In this document: positions 18,190-26,535 of the stretch, piece after piece
How the letters are laid out: every line of letters begins with the position of its first letter
Position numbering within the stretch: the stretch's first letter is position 1
NCBI RefSeq assembly: GCF_028823685.1
Contig: NZ_JAPEHZ010000013.1
Coordinates: 1 to 50,907 of the forward strand
Direction: 5' to 3'
DNA length: 50,907 nt
Source of the DNA: Tenacibaculum sp. L6
GTDB lineage: Bacteria > Bacteroidota > Bacteroidia > Flavobacteriales > Flavobacteriaceae
Program-made: the position numbers and the translations under genes
The notes under the pieces: model-generated
Told to the model about the DNA's origin: nothing
The model's input: only the letters and a program-made list of their open reading frames with translations
The model's database searches: none

Positions 18190-18954
18190 ATGACTGAATT
18201 TTTAAAGAAAGAAGGCAAATTTACATACGCAGAAGCAGGAGAAGGAAGTCCGATTATTATACTTCATGGCTTAATGGGCGCTTTAAGTAATTTTGACTCA
18301 ACTTTTAATCACCTTTCAAAAAAAGGATACAAAGTTATTATTCCAGAATTACCCCTATACACCTTACCTCTCCTTAAAACCAATGTTAAGAATTTAGCTA
18401 AATTCTTACACGACTTTATCGAATTTAAAGAACTTAAAGAAGTGACTCTTTTAGGAAACTCTTTAGGTGGGCATATTGGTTTATACTTTACAAAACATTA
18501 CCCCGAAGATGTGAAAGCATTAGTTTTAACAGGTAGTTCAGGATTGTATGAAAACTCTATGGGAGATAGTTACCCAAAAAGAGGCGATAAAGAATTTGTT
18601 AGAAAAAAAGCACAAGATGTTTTTTACGACAAAGAAATTGCCACTGATGAACTTGTAGATCAGGTATACGAAGTTATTAACGATAGAAATACGTTAGTTA
18701 AAACGTTAGCGATTGCTAAAAGTGCAATTCGTCACAATATGGCTAAAGATTTACCTAGCATGAAACAGCCTACTTGTTTAATCTGGGGAAAACAAGATAG
18801 TGTTACTCCACCAGAAGTAGCCGAAGATTTTCATAAATTATTACCTGATGCTGATTTATTTTGGATTGATAAATGTGGACATGCAGCTATGATGGAAAGA
18901 CCTGAAGAATTTAATAATATTTTAGAAGCTTGGCTTTCTAAACGCGAAATATAA
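18190..18954 (+). CDS. Alpha/beta-fold hydrolase
   Basis: A 254-residue hydrolase with the oxyanion-region motif ILHGLMG at 24-30, the nucleophile elbow GNSLGG (Ser91), a likely acid Asp in WGKQDSVTPP near 204-213 and the catalytic His in DKCGHAAMMERPEEF near 231. No signal peptide is present, so it is cytoplasmic. The substrate cannot be told from sequence; esters or small acyl compounds are typical. The start was placed at ATG 18190 because the longer frame (from 18166) overlaps a promoter box. It is followed 21 bases later by ysxC, probably in one transcript, and is divergent from mraZ. Confidence 0.88.
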   Translation: MTEFLKKEGKFTYAEAGEGSPIIILHGLMGALSNFDSTFNHLSKKGYKVIIPELPLYTLPLLKTNVKNLAKFLHDFIEFKELKEVTLLGNSLGGHIGLYFTKHYPEDVKALVLTGSSGLYENSMGDSYPKRGDKEFVRKKAQDVFYDKEIATDELVDQVYEVINDRNTLVKTLAIAKSAIRHNMAKDLPSMKQPTCLIWGKQDSVTPPEVAEDFHKLLPDADLFWIDKCGHAAMMERPEEFNNILEAWLSKREI

Positions 18955-18975
18955 CAACAGCTATAACTTAGTAGT

Positions 18976-19587
18976 ATGAAGATAAAATCTGCTGATTTTG
19001 TAATGAGTAACAGCAATGTTATCAACGCACCAAAAGAACGTATTCCTGAATATGCTTTTATTGGTCGTTCTAATGTTGGGAAATCCTCATTAATCAACAT
19101 GTTGATGGAACGTAAGGATTTAGCTAAAACTTCTGGAAAACCTGGAAAAACACAGCTAATCAACCACTTTAAGATTAATGACGAATGGTTTTTGGTTGAT
19201 TTACCAGGATATGGTTATGCACAGGTTTCTAAAAAGAAACGACAAATTTTTCAGTATTTTATTGAAAACTACTTTAAAGAGCGTGAACAATTAGTTTGCA
19301 CTTTTGTTTTAATTGATTCTCGTCACGATCCACAGAAAATAGACTTGGACTTCATGCAGTTTTTAGGTGAAAATCGCATTCCTTTTTGTATTGCTTTTAC
19401 AAAGGCCGATAAATTAGGAAGTTCAAAACTTAACAAACAAATCACCTCTTATAAAAAGAAATTATTAAACTATTGGGAAGAACTTCCTATGTCGTTTGTT
19501 ACTTCTTCATCAACAGGAATGGGACGTGATGAGTTTTTAAATTTTATAGACCAAGTAAACGAAGACGTAGCTGAGAATTTTAAATAA
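18976..19587 (+). CDS. ysxC: Ribosome biogenesis GTPase YsxC/EngB
   Basis: Essential TRAFAC-class GTPase needed for 50S subunit assembly. The 203-residue protein has G1 GRSNVGKS (30-37), G2 threonine region KTSGKPGKTQ, G3 DLPGYG, G4 TKAD and G5 TSSSTG, all intact and in order. Its length is normal for the family. It lies downstream of the hydrolase and 30 bases ahead of the pseudouridine synthase, with a short repeat in that gap. Confidence 0.96.
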   Translation: MKIKSADFVMSNSNVINAPKERIPEYAFIGRSNVGKSSLINMLMERKDLAKTSGKPGKTQLINHFKINDEWFLVDLPGYGYAQVSKKKRQIFQYFIENYFKEREQLVCTFVLIDSRHDPQKIDLDFMQFLGENRIPFCIAFTKADKLGSSKLNKQITSYKKKLLNYWEELPMSFVTSSSTGMGRDEFLNFIDQVNEDVAENFK

Positions 19588-19612
19588 CCTTTCGACTACG
19601 CTCAAGGTACTT
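19588..19612. repeat. Short REP-like repeat between ysxC and the RluA-type gene
   Basis: The sequence ACCTT-TCGACTACGCTC-AAGGT has complementary ends and carries the TTCGACTACGCTCAA core which, from memory, recurs between genes in many Bacteroidetes. It fills nearly the whole 30-base gap. Confidence 0.5.
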
Positions 19613-19617
19613 TTACT

Positions 19618-20304
19618 ATGCACTCTACTAAAGAAAACCTACAAGTTTTACACGAAGACAACCATATTATAGTGGTTAACAAACGTTCAGGTGATATTGT
19701 GCAAGGTGATAAAACGGGCGACAAACCGCTTTCGGATGTTGTAAAAGAATACATCAAAGAAAAATACGATAAACCTGGAAATGTTTTTTTGGGAACAGTT
19801 CACCGATTAGATCGCCCTACTACTGGTATTGTTATTTACGCACGTACTTCAAAAGCATTAGAACGCCTGAACAAAATGTTACGCGATAAAACCATCAAGA
19901 AAACTTACTGGGCAGTAGTGCAGCAGCAACCTAAAAAAGCTTCAGACACCTTAACAAATTACCTAAAGAAAAATCCGAAGAATAATAAATCTACAGCCTT
20001 CACCAAAGAAGTTGAAGGAAGCAAAAAAGCCATACTTCACTACAAAACACTTAAAAATTTAGATAATTATTCGTTACTAGAAGTCGATTTAGAAACGGGG
20101 CGCCATCATCAAATTCGTGTACAATTATCTAACGTTGGTGCTATTATAAAAGGTGATTTAAAATATGGTGCTAAAAGAAGTAATAAAGATGGAAGCATCC
20201 ATTTACATGCTCGAAAAATTGAATTCACACACCCAGTAAGTAAAGAATTGATAAAACTTACTGCTCCAACACCATCTGATCCTATTTGGGATGCTTGCTT
20301 GTAA
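19618..20304 (+). CDS. RluA-family rRNA/tRNA pseudouridine synthase
   Basis: A 228-residue pseudouridine synthase of the RluA/RluC superfamily without an S4 domain. The catalytic motif HRLDRPTTG carries Asp65. Further family signatures are KTYWAVV near 101 and LETGRHHQIRVQL near 158. It isomerises uridine to pseudouridine in structural RNA; the target site cannot be read from sequence. It begins directly after the repeat at 19588-19612. Confidence 0.9.
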   Translation: MHSTKENLQVLHEDNHIIVVNKRSGDIVQGDKTGDKPLSDVVKEYIKEKYDKPGNVFLGTVHRLDRPTTGIVIYARTSKALERLNKMLRDKTIKKTYWAVVQQQPKKASDTLTNYLKKNPKNNKSTAFTKEVEGSKKAILHYKTLKNLDNYSLLEVDLETGRHHQIRVQLSNVGAIIKGDLKYGAKRSNKDGSIHLHARKIEFTHPVSKELIKLTAPTPSDPIWDACL

Positions 20305-20359
20305 TTTGTATATTTAGACAAATTTTGCATCGCAAAGTCATTACCTAACCTTGTCAGCT

Positions 20360-20367
20360 TAACTTTG
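20360..20367 (+). promoter_or_regulatory. Possible -7 box for aldehyde dehydrogenase
   Basis: TAACTTTG matches TAnnTTTG and lies 63 bases before the ATG at 20430. No convincing -33 element is seen. Confidence 0.35.
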
Positions 20368-20429
20368 TTTGTCTTGGTTACGCCATTATGGTTTTCAATA
20401 ATGAATAAAAATTACAAGACTTATAGCTT

Positions 20430-21803
20430 ATGAATATTCCCGCATTGGTTCAGTCGCAAAAAAACTTTTTTGCCACCCAACAAACCAAAGATATTTCCTT
20501 TAGAAAAAATGCTTTAAAAAGATTACAAAAAGAACTTATTGCTAGAGAACAAGATATTATTAAAGCACTTCACGATGATTTTAAAAAATCGGAGTACGAA
20601 GCAGTAATGACTGAGACTTCTATCGTATTGGCTGAGTTAAAAATGGCGATAAAAAATATTCATTCTTGGAGTAAACCTCTGCGTGTGTTGCCGTCGTTAC
20701 TAAATTTCCCTTCCTCAGCAAAAATTTATAAAGAACCTTACGGAACTGCACTGATTATTGCTCCTTGGAACTATCCTTATCAACTAGCATTCGCACCTTT
20801 ATTAGGCGCTATTGCAGCAGGAAATACCGTGGTATTAAAACCTTCGGAATTGACACCACATACGAGTAAAATTACTAAAGAAATTATTGAGACTGTTTTT
20901 GATAAAAATCATGTAACTGTTGTTGAAGGTGGCGCGGATGTTTCTACTGAATTGTTAGCACAACGTTGGGATTATATTTTCTTTACTGGAAGTGTTCCTG
21001 TAGGTAAAATTGTTGCCAAAGCCGCAGCAAATCACCTAACTCCTGTTACCTTAGAATTGGGAGGAAAAAGTCCGTGTATTGTTGACGAAACTGCCAATAT
21101 TAAATTAGCAGCAAAACGTTTGGTTTGGGGGAAATTTATCAATGGCGGACAAACCTGCATTGCTCCTGATTATTTATTGATTCATACATCGGTTAAAGAA
21201 CAGTTTATACAAGAATTTAAAGAAGAAATTTTTAGAGCCTACGGAGAAAACCCTCAAAACTCACCTGATTTTCCACGCATTGTCAACACTAGAAATTTTG
21301 ACCGTCTAGCTTTGATGCTAGAAAATGAAAAGTGTGTAATTGGCGGGCAAACCGATAGAGATGATCGCTACATTGCCCCTACCTTAATTGATGAACCTAG
21401 CTTGGATAGTGAAGTAATGAAAGGAGAAATTTTCGGACCAATTTTCCCTCTAATTTCTTACGAAAATGAAGCCGACATTGAAAAAATCACTGCTAAATAT
21501 GATAAACCTTTGGCTTTATATGTATTTACCAATCGAAATTCATTTGCTAAAAAAATGATTCAACGTTATTCATTTGGTGGCGGAACCATAAATGACACTA
21601 CGGTTCATTTTGCCAATCACAGACTGCCTTTTGGTGGTGTGGGAGAAAGTGGTATAGGTGGTTATCACGGAAAGCAAACGTTTGACACGTTTTCACACAA
21701 AAAAGGAGTGGTTTCTCGCGGAACTTGGCTAGACATTCCAACTCGATATGCTCCATACAAAGGAAAACTAAAACAATTAAAAACCTTAATGAAACTAGGA
21801 TAA
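20430..21803 (+). CDS. Aldehyde dehydrogenase (class 3-like)
   Basis: NAD(P)+-dependent aldehyde dehydrogenase of 457 residues, the short form typical of ALDH3/YwdH-like enzymes that lack the N-terminal extension. Motifs seen: PWNYPYQLAFAPLLGAIAAGN (in parts, 112-132), FTGSVPVG near 185-192, the general base Glu209 in LELGGKSP, and the nucleophile Cys243 in GGQTC. It oxidises fatty or aromatic aldehydes to acids; the exact substrate is unknown. A nitroreductase follows after 46 bases and may be co-transcribed. Cytoplasmic or membrane-associated. Confidence 0.93.
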   Translation: MNIPALVQSQKNFFATQQTKDISFRKNALKRLQKELIAREQDIIKALHDDFKKSEYEAVMTETSIVLAELKMAIKNIHSWSKPLRVLPSLLNFPSSAKIYKEPYGTALIIAPWNYPYQLAFAPLLGAIAAGNTVVLKPSELTPHTSKITKEIIETVFDKNHVTVVEGGADVSTELLAQRWDYIFFTGSVPVGKIVAKAAANHLTPVTLELGGKSPCIVDETANIKLAAKRLVWGKFINGGQTCIAPDYLLIHTSVKEQFIQEFKEEIFRAYGENPQNSPDFPRIVNTRNFDRLALMLENEKCVIGGQTDRDDRYIAPTLIDEPSLDSEVMKGEIFGPIFPLISYENEADIEKITAKYDKPLALYVFTNRNSFAKKMIQRYSFGGGTINDTTVHFANHRLPFGGVGESGIGGYHGKQTFDTFSHKKGVVSRGTWLDIPTRYAPYKGKLKQLKTLMKLG

Positions 21804-21849
21804 ATTAGACAAAAGACAAATAGACACAAGAATCAAGACACCTATATAA

Positions 21850-22584
21850 ATGAGTGAAAAAACCGTATCAGAAGCAGTTAACTATCGTCGTTCGGTAAGA
21901 GTATACGATCCTGAAAAACCAATAGACACAACTATTGTAAGAAAATGTTTGGAGCAAGCTAGTTTAGCCCCTACCAGTAGCAATATGCAACTGTGGGAGT
22001 TTTATCATATCACCTCAAAAGAAACAATCGATAAAATAGCTCCGTTGTGTTTTAATCAAAATGCTGCTAGAACTGCACAACAGTTAGTTGTTTTTGTGGT
22101 TCGTAAAGATTTATGGCGCAAACGTGCGAAAGCGAACTTAGCTTTTATGGATAGAGTTTTTGGAAAAAACAATCCAAAATCGGAACAACGAAGTAGAGAA
22201 AAAGTAGCACGTAATTACTACGGAAAATTGATTCCGTTTACCTATTTTGATGTTTTTGGAATTTTCGGCTATCTTAAATACTTGATGGTTCTTGTTGTCG
22301 GAATTTTCCGACCTATTTATCGTGAAGTTCGAAATAGTGATATGCGCGTAGTTGCTCATAAAACCTGTGGATTAGCAGCACAAACCTTTATGTTATCGAT
22401 GGCTGCTGAAGGTTACGATACTTGTCCCATGGAAGGTTCTGATACTTGGCGACTTAAACGCTTATTAGGCTTACCTCGTAGTGCAGAAATTAATATGGTT
22501 ATTTCTTGTGGTATCCGTAAACCAGAAGGAGTGTATGGAGAACGTTTTAGAATTCCTTTTGAGGAGGTTTATAGGGAAGTATAA
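21850..22584 (+). CDS. Nitroreductase-family flavoprotein
   Basis: A 244-residue FMN-dependent nitroreductase-fold protein. The N-terminal motif YRRSVRVYDPEKPID near 12-26 and LAPTSSNMQLWEFYHI near 40-55 form the flavin site. The C-terminal half has the GLAAQTFMLSMAAEGYDTCPMEG block (about 170-192). A hydrophobic stretch in the middle (~130-155) is longer than in NfsB-type enzymes. It probably reduces quinones or nitro compounds with NAD(P)H. It lies 46 bases after the aldehyde dehydrogenase. Confidence 0.88.
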   Translation: MSEKTVSEAVNYRRSVRVYDPEKPIDTTIVRKCLEQASLAPTSSNMQLWEFYHITSKETIDKIAPLCFNQNAARTAQQLVVFVVRKDLWRKRAKANLAFMDRVFGKNNPKSEQRSREKVARNYYGKLIPFTYFDVFGIFGYLKYLMVLVVGIFRPIYREVRNSDMRVVAHKTCGLAAQTFMLSMAAEGYDTCPMEGSDTWRLKRLLGLPRSAEINMVISCGIRKPEGVYGERFRIPFEEVYREV

Positions 22585-22670
22585 CTTTCCTTTCTATAAA
22601 CAAACGCAACCAAATAATTCTGTTGCTTTTTATTGATAAGATTGTTTTTAACTAAAACTCATTACTAACA

Positions 22671-22964
22671 TCAATCTAAATCCAATAATTCTAAAAAAAC
22701 ATCTATGGATTTAGAAAAAAAATATACATAAGATGAAAAGCTCATAATTACAAGCAATATCATTAAAAATGTTTTATTTGAGTATTCTTTGTTAAAAAAA
22801 TCAGAGACTATTTTTATTGTTGTTATTAAACATAAACTTAGTCCTAACCCAACTACAAAAATGACACCCAATAAATACCAAACATTACTTGTTTTGTAGT
22901 ATGCAAAATATCCTGTAGGCAACAACAAGAATATTATGATTAAACAATAGATAAGTTTTTTCAT
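22671..22964 (-). CDS. Hypothetical small membrane protein
   Basis: A 97-residue protein with three hydrophobic helices at about 3-21, 28-50 and 64-85, and no recognised family. The first helix could instead be a signal anchor. It stands alone, convergent with the nitroreductase and bordered on its 5' side by a hairpin repeat doublet. The amino-acid pattern (clean helices, charged loops) supports a real gene. Confidence 0.6.
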   Translation of the reverse strand: MKKLIYCLIIIFLLLPTGYFAYYKTSNVWYLLGVIFVVGLGLSLCLITTIKIVSDFFNKEYSNKTFLMILLVIMSFSSYVYFFSKSIDVFLELLDLD

Positions 22965-22977
22965 ATCAATTATTTCT

Positions 22978-23097
22978 ACGCTAGCGCAAGCGTCTCGCTT
23001 GTGCTTTCTATAATTCTAATCGCTATCATAATATCTTATTTTTATTTACATTCTTTACTTACTCATACCGTAACGAGCAAGATGCTCGCGCTAGCTC
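22978..23097. repeat. REP-like hairpin doublet in inverted orientation
   Basis: Two copies of a related element head to head. Copy one (22978-23005, plus) forms a 10-bp stem at 22983-23005: AGCGCAAGCG, loop TCT, CGCTTGTGCT, with one G-T pair. Copy two (about 23070-23097) is the reverse complement: CGAGCA/TGCTCG hairpin followed by GCTAGC. Both share GCTAGCGC then RAGC and a TCT-type loop. They are separated by ~65 AT-rich bases. The layout is like bacterial REP/BIME pairs mobilised by RAYT transposases. Confidence 0.65.
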
Positions 23098-23110
23098 ATA
23101 AACATTTGTG

Positions 23111-25492
23111 CTACTTCGGTAAAAAAACCAATTTATTTTTACTCTTCTTTATATCTGCCTCATTGAGACTCATTTTTACAAACTCTCCATCCACATATTT
23201 TTGGGCTTGATCTTTGTAATACGGACTAAACACATTTCCTGATTGTCCTGTTGGTAAAATAGCAATGCTATTTTCTACATCAGAAAAATCAATGACTCTT
23301 CGAGTTGAAGGTCCTGCATGAACTTTATACACTCCTGTGCTATCCAACTTAAAAATCTGATTGTTAATCACCTCATTTCCTCCAATGGTTTCAAACGGAC
23401 CGACATTGAAGAACTTACGCAACAAGCCACCTGCTTTACCAATAGCATGCTCATACTCCACAGAAATTACACGATTCCACGTCCAATTTTCCACATTCTC
23501 TCCTAATTGATTTTGTAAAAATGCAATAGCTTTTTGAAAAGCTGTGGTAATTATTTCATTTCTAGTTTCAACTTTATTTGTTGTTGAAATATCATCCCAC
23601 CAAACCGATTGTTCTCTTTTCGCTTGCTCTGCTAACATCTGATCTTGCAATTGTGAATCAATAAATAACTGAAAGCTTTTTCCTAACTCATCTTTAAAAG
23701 TCGCAGTTAAAAACTCATATAAAAATCGATTGTAAATTGTCGGAGCTACATTCGTTTTTGCATATTCTCCATCCCATTTTTCTAATTCTGAATACGCTTT
23801 TTTAGCGGAAGGTGATAGTGACGACTTATCTACACTTGCCAACAACTCCCTTCCAATTTCTGGAACTACTGGTGAAGTAACATCGTAAATCATTTCAGCC
23901 ACATCTTGGTTGGTGAAATCATTTTTAGACTCTAACAACTCAACAATTCTCTTCGCTCTGTCTTCTGGTTGATAATATCCAGGATACAATTTTCCTCTTA
24001 CCGAATCAGGTTGATTATTGGCTGAATACACATAGTTCCAACTCGGGTTTTCCGCTTGCGGATTTTCTTCAAAATCTAAATACGCTATAATTTCATCCTT
24101 CCCTGAAGCTCCATTCAAATACATTTTAGACGACAAACTATCTCTTAGTTCATATAATTTAGCCGAAGCAAACCAACCTACATTTCCTTTAGCATCACCA
24201 TACATTACATTTAATCCTGGTGCATGAATTTTTGCTGTTCCTGATTTAAAATCTTGTAACGAATTTGCATGCGACATTTTATACGACGCTTCTAACAATT
24301 TGTTCGGTAACTGTGTATAAATCCAGTTCATCGCTACTGGTTTTTCATCAGTAATATGTTCTATCAATCCGTTCATAATCGGACCGTGTTTACTCACTTT
24401 TACCTGATAGGTGGTATCTTTTCCTTCTTTTACTTTTATATGTTTATCCCACAATTCATATTGCTGATATCCTTCAGGAGTTTTATATTCCATCGGGTTT
24501 GCTGGATTATTTTCTTCTTCATAAAAATTTAAGTCATCGTTTGCTAACATTGTTAATCCGTAAGCATAGTCCTTATTATGACCCAATAAAGGGAATGGCA
24601 TCAACGCTAAATTGAATCCGTAGATTTCAAAATCGGGAGTTTTTATGTGATTTTGATACCAAACCGAAGGCTGAGAAAATTCAATATGCGGATCGTTTGC
24701 AAAAATTACTTTTCCGTTTTTAGTTTTTGGTGGCGCAATTACCCATGAGTTACTTCCAATAAATGGAGAAACAGGGAGTTTTTCCATTATTTCACTTACT
24801 GCAATGGACATTTCTGCTTTAATTGCTTCTTTATTCGTTGTTTTGTTTAGGGTTAAATTTTTATCGAAAGAATTCAACAATTCATTTACATACGGCTCCC
24901 CTAAATTTTCTTTTACTTCAGTAAGAAACGGATCTGTTTTGTGTGCAATCGCAAAACTAAACGCCATGTATCCGAAGACATTATACACATCCTTAATCGT
25001 GTAATTTTCCTTATCTAATCCCACCAAATAAAATTCTAAAGGCGTTGCTCCTTCTTCTATAAACTGATTTACACCATTCAAATAAGCCTCTGTTAATTTA
25101 TAAGCTTCAGAATTTTTATCTAATTCTTGAATCGTTTTTTCAGCAGCTTCTTCAATCCCTAATCCTGAGAAAAACTTATCGACTCTTACCAAATCTTTTC
25201 CAAAAACTTCTGCTAACCTTCCAGCCGAAATTCTTCGAATCAATTCCATTTGCCATAATCTGTCTTGCGCATGTACGTACCCTAAAGCTGTGTATGCATC
25301 CTGTTGATTTTGTGCGGTAATGTGCGGAACTCCTACCTCATCATAATACACAGTAACTTTATCTGAAATTGAGGCTAATTCTAACTCACCTTCATAAGTT
25401 GGATGCAGAGTTTTTGTAAACAACCAAACACCAACACTTAATAACACTAGTAATAACAGAACAATTTTTAACGACTTTTTTAATAACTTCAT
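23111..25492 (-). CDS. Penicillin acylase family protein (Ntn-hydrolase)
   Basis: A 793-residue precursor of the penicillin acylase/AHL acylase family: a membrane anchor or signal segment at ~8-25, an alpha chain (to about 246), then the auto-processing site and nucleophile Ser247 in IGSNSWVI, opening the beta chain. Further family motifs are NDPHIE near 278 and the downstream beta-chain Asn region. Such enzymes hydrolyse amide bonds of beta-lactams, acyl-homoserine lactones or related acyl amides, outside the cytoplasmic membrane. The true substrate is unknown. A -7 box lies upstream, and the gene is divergent from the PepSY-like pair. Confidence 0.92.
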   Translation of the reverse strand: MKLLKKSLKIVLLLLVLLSVGVWLFTKTLHPTYEGELELASISDKVTVYYDEVGVPHITAQNQQDAYTALGYVHAQDRLWQMELIRRISAGRLAEVFGKDLVRVDKFFSGLGIEEAAEKTIQELDKNSEAYKLTEAYLNGVNQFIEEGATPLEFYLVGLDKENYTIKDVYNVFGYMAFSFAIAHKTDPFLTEVKENLGEPYVNELLNSFDKNLTLNKTTNKEAIKAEMSIAVSEIMEKLPVSPFIGSNSWVIAPPKTKNGKVIFANDPHIEFSQPSVWYQNHIKTPDFEIYGFNLALMPFPLLGHNKDYAYGLTMLANDDLNFYEEENNPANPMEYKTPEGYQQYELWDKHIKVKEGKDTTYQVKVSKHGPIMNGLIEHITDEKPVAMNWIYTQLPNKLLEASYKMSHANSLQDFKSGTAKIHAPGLNVMYGDAKGNVGWFASAKLYELRDSLSSKMYLNGASGKDEIIAYLDFEENPQAENPSWNYVYSANNQPDSVRGKLYPGYYQPEDRAKRIVELLESKNDFTNQDVAEMIYDVTSPVVPEIGRELLASVDKSSLSPSAKKAYSELEKWDGEYAKTNVAPTIYNRFLYEFLTATFKDELGKSFQLFIDSQLQDQMLAEQAKREQSVWWDDISTTNKVETRNEIITTAFQKAIAFLQNQLGENVENWTWNRVISVEYEHAIGKAGGLLRKFFNVGPFETIGGNEVINNQIFKLDSTGVYKVHAGPSTRRVIDFSDVENSIAILPTGQSGNVFSPYYKDQAQKYVDGEFVKMSLNEADIKKSKNKLVFLPK

Positions 25493-25509
25493 TAGGGATG
25501 ATTTTTTAT

Positions 25510-25517
25510 CAAAGATA
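25510..25517 (-). promoter_or_regulatory. -7 box of the penicillin acylase promoter
   Basis: TATCTTTG on the minus strand, matching TAnnTTTG, 17 bases before the ATG at 25492. Confidence 0.6.
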
Positions 25518-25552
25518 ACAGAATTATTTATTGTTACTTACTAGGATAAAAA

Positions 25553-25682
25553 GTGTAAAATTTACACAGTTTTGTTTTTAGTTTACACACTTTTTACACA
25601 CCTCGCTGCGAATCTTCAAAAACCAAAAAACACACAACCAACTGTATAACAACAACGTACAGATAAAAACAATTTTACACAC
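25553..25682 (+). promoter_or_regulatory. Cluster of TTTACACA sites, probable enhancer-binding sites
   Basis: A perfect dyad GTGTAAA-A-TTTACAC at 25553-25567, and further half-sites TTTACACAC at 25582-25590, 25593-25601 and 25674-25682. Their starts are 21 and 11 bases apart for the first three, which puts them on the same face of the helix. They precede a sigma-54-like promoter and fit upstream activating sites for the enhancer-binding regulator encoded at 26536. Confidence 0.55.
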
Positions 25683-25687
25683 AGTCG

Positions 25688-25704
25688 TTGGCATGTTTAT
25701 TTCA
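25688..25704 (+). promoter_or_regulatory. Sigma-54-type promoter of the PepSY-like pair
   Basis: TTGGCATG, 4 bases, TTTCA. It matches the -24/-12 consensus (TGGCAC-N5-TTGC) with exact spacing and one mismatch in the -12 GC. Transcription would start about 30 bases before the ATG at 25745. No TAnnTTTG box is seen here. Confidence 0.55.
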
Positions 25705-25744
25705 ATATACCAAGCAAACGATTAGTAATTAAAAAATAAAAATC

Positions 25745-26053
25745 ATGAAAAAATTAATCTTAGCAGTAGCAATTTTAACAGGAGTATCAACTTACGCAGT
25801 AGTAAATAATACTGTTTCTCCTATCACACCAGTACACACAGTTGTTGAAAACGATTTTCAAGAGATTTCTTTAGATAAGATCCCAACAACAATCACTAAT
25901 TCTCTTAAGAACAGTTTTCCTTCTGCTACTTTAAGCAAAGCTTTTGTAAACGAAAAAGAACAATACAAATTAGAAATTAGTGTTGAAAACGAAACTAAAA
26001 CTCTTTACGCCGACAAAGACGGAAATTGGTTAGACGCTAAAGACGTAAAATAA
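25745..26053 (+). CDS. Secreted PepSY-like protein, copy 1
   Basis: A 102-residue protein with a signal peptide MKKLILAVAILTGVSTYA (cleavage after Ala18) and a mature domain of about 84 residues. The LDKIPTTITNSLKNSFPSAT stretch, then a YKLEI strand and an LYADKDGNWL ending are typical of the PepSY-like (putative beta-lactamase-inhibitor-like, PF11396) fold. The function of this family is unknown; the mature form should be periplasmic or secreted. It is followed 63 bases later by a copy about 85% identical. The pair lies behind a probable sigma-54 promoter and in front of a sigma-54 regulator. Confidence 0.85.
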   Translation: MKKLILAVAILTGVSTYAVVNNTVSPITPVHTVVENDFQEISLDKIPTTITNSLKNSFPSATLSKAFVNEKEQYKLEISVENETKTLYADKDGNWLDAKDVK

Positions 26054-26116
26054 TTAGTATTCACCCCCAAGAATAGTAATAGTAAACAATATATAATCCA
26101 TTTAAAACTTAATATC

Positions 26117-26425
26117 ATGAAAAATTTAATTTTAGCAGTAGCAATCTTAACAGGAGTATCAACTTACGCAACAGTAAACAACACTGTTTCTCCTATCGCA
26201 CCAGTACACACAGTTGTTGAAAACGGATTCCAAGAGGTTTCTTTAGATAAATTACCTACAGCAATTGTTGACGCTCTTAAAAGCAGCTTTCCTTCTGCTA
26301 CTTTAAGCAAAGCTTATGTTAACGGAAAAGAACAATACAAATTAGAAATTAGTGTTGAAAACGAAGCTAAAACTCTTTACTCTGACAAAGACGGAAATTG
26401 GTTAGATGCCAAAGATGTTAAATAA
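26117..26425 (+). CDS. Secreted PepSY-like protein, copy 2 (tandem paralogue)
   Basis: Also 102 residues, differing from copy 1 at about 15 positions and with no insertions or deletions, so this is a recent tandem duplication. The signal peptide and the C-terminal third (YKLEISVEN to WLDAKDVK) are nearly invariant, while most changes fall in the 37-56 segment. No separate promoter is obvious in the 63-base gap, so it is probably co-transcribed with copy 1. A strong terminator follows, separating the pair from the response regulator. Confidence 0.85.
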   Translation: MKNLILAVAILTGVSTYATVNNTVSPIAPVHTVVENGFQEVSLDKLPTAIVDALKSSFPSATLSKAYVNGKEQYKLEISVENEAKTLYSDKDGNWLDAKDVK

Positions 26426-26452
26426 TTGGTAATCCCTCAATTTTAGTGAGAA

Positions 26453-26484
26453 AAGGGCGTTTTATTGTAAAACGCTCTTTTTTT
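26453..26484 (+). terminator. Terminator after the PepSY-like pair
   Basis: Stem of about 12 bp (AAGGGCGTTTTA / TAAAACGCTCTT, one G-T pair) with a 3-base loop and a run of eight T residues. Confidence 0.85.
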
Positions 26485-26535
26485 TAGTTTATAAAGGGCT
26501 TATATTAGAGGAACTATTTAGAACAAACATGTTTT

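Noticed and set aside
22605..22634. GCAAC/GTTGC plus T run after the nitroreductase as a terminator
   Set aside because: The stem is only 5 bp with an 11-base loop; too weak to call.
23001..23210. 69-codon open frame on the plus strand
   Set aside because: It starts in the REP-like doublet and runs antisense into the penicillin acylase gene.
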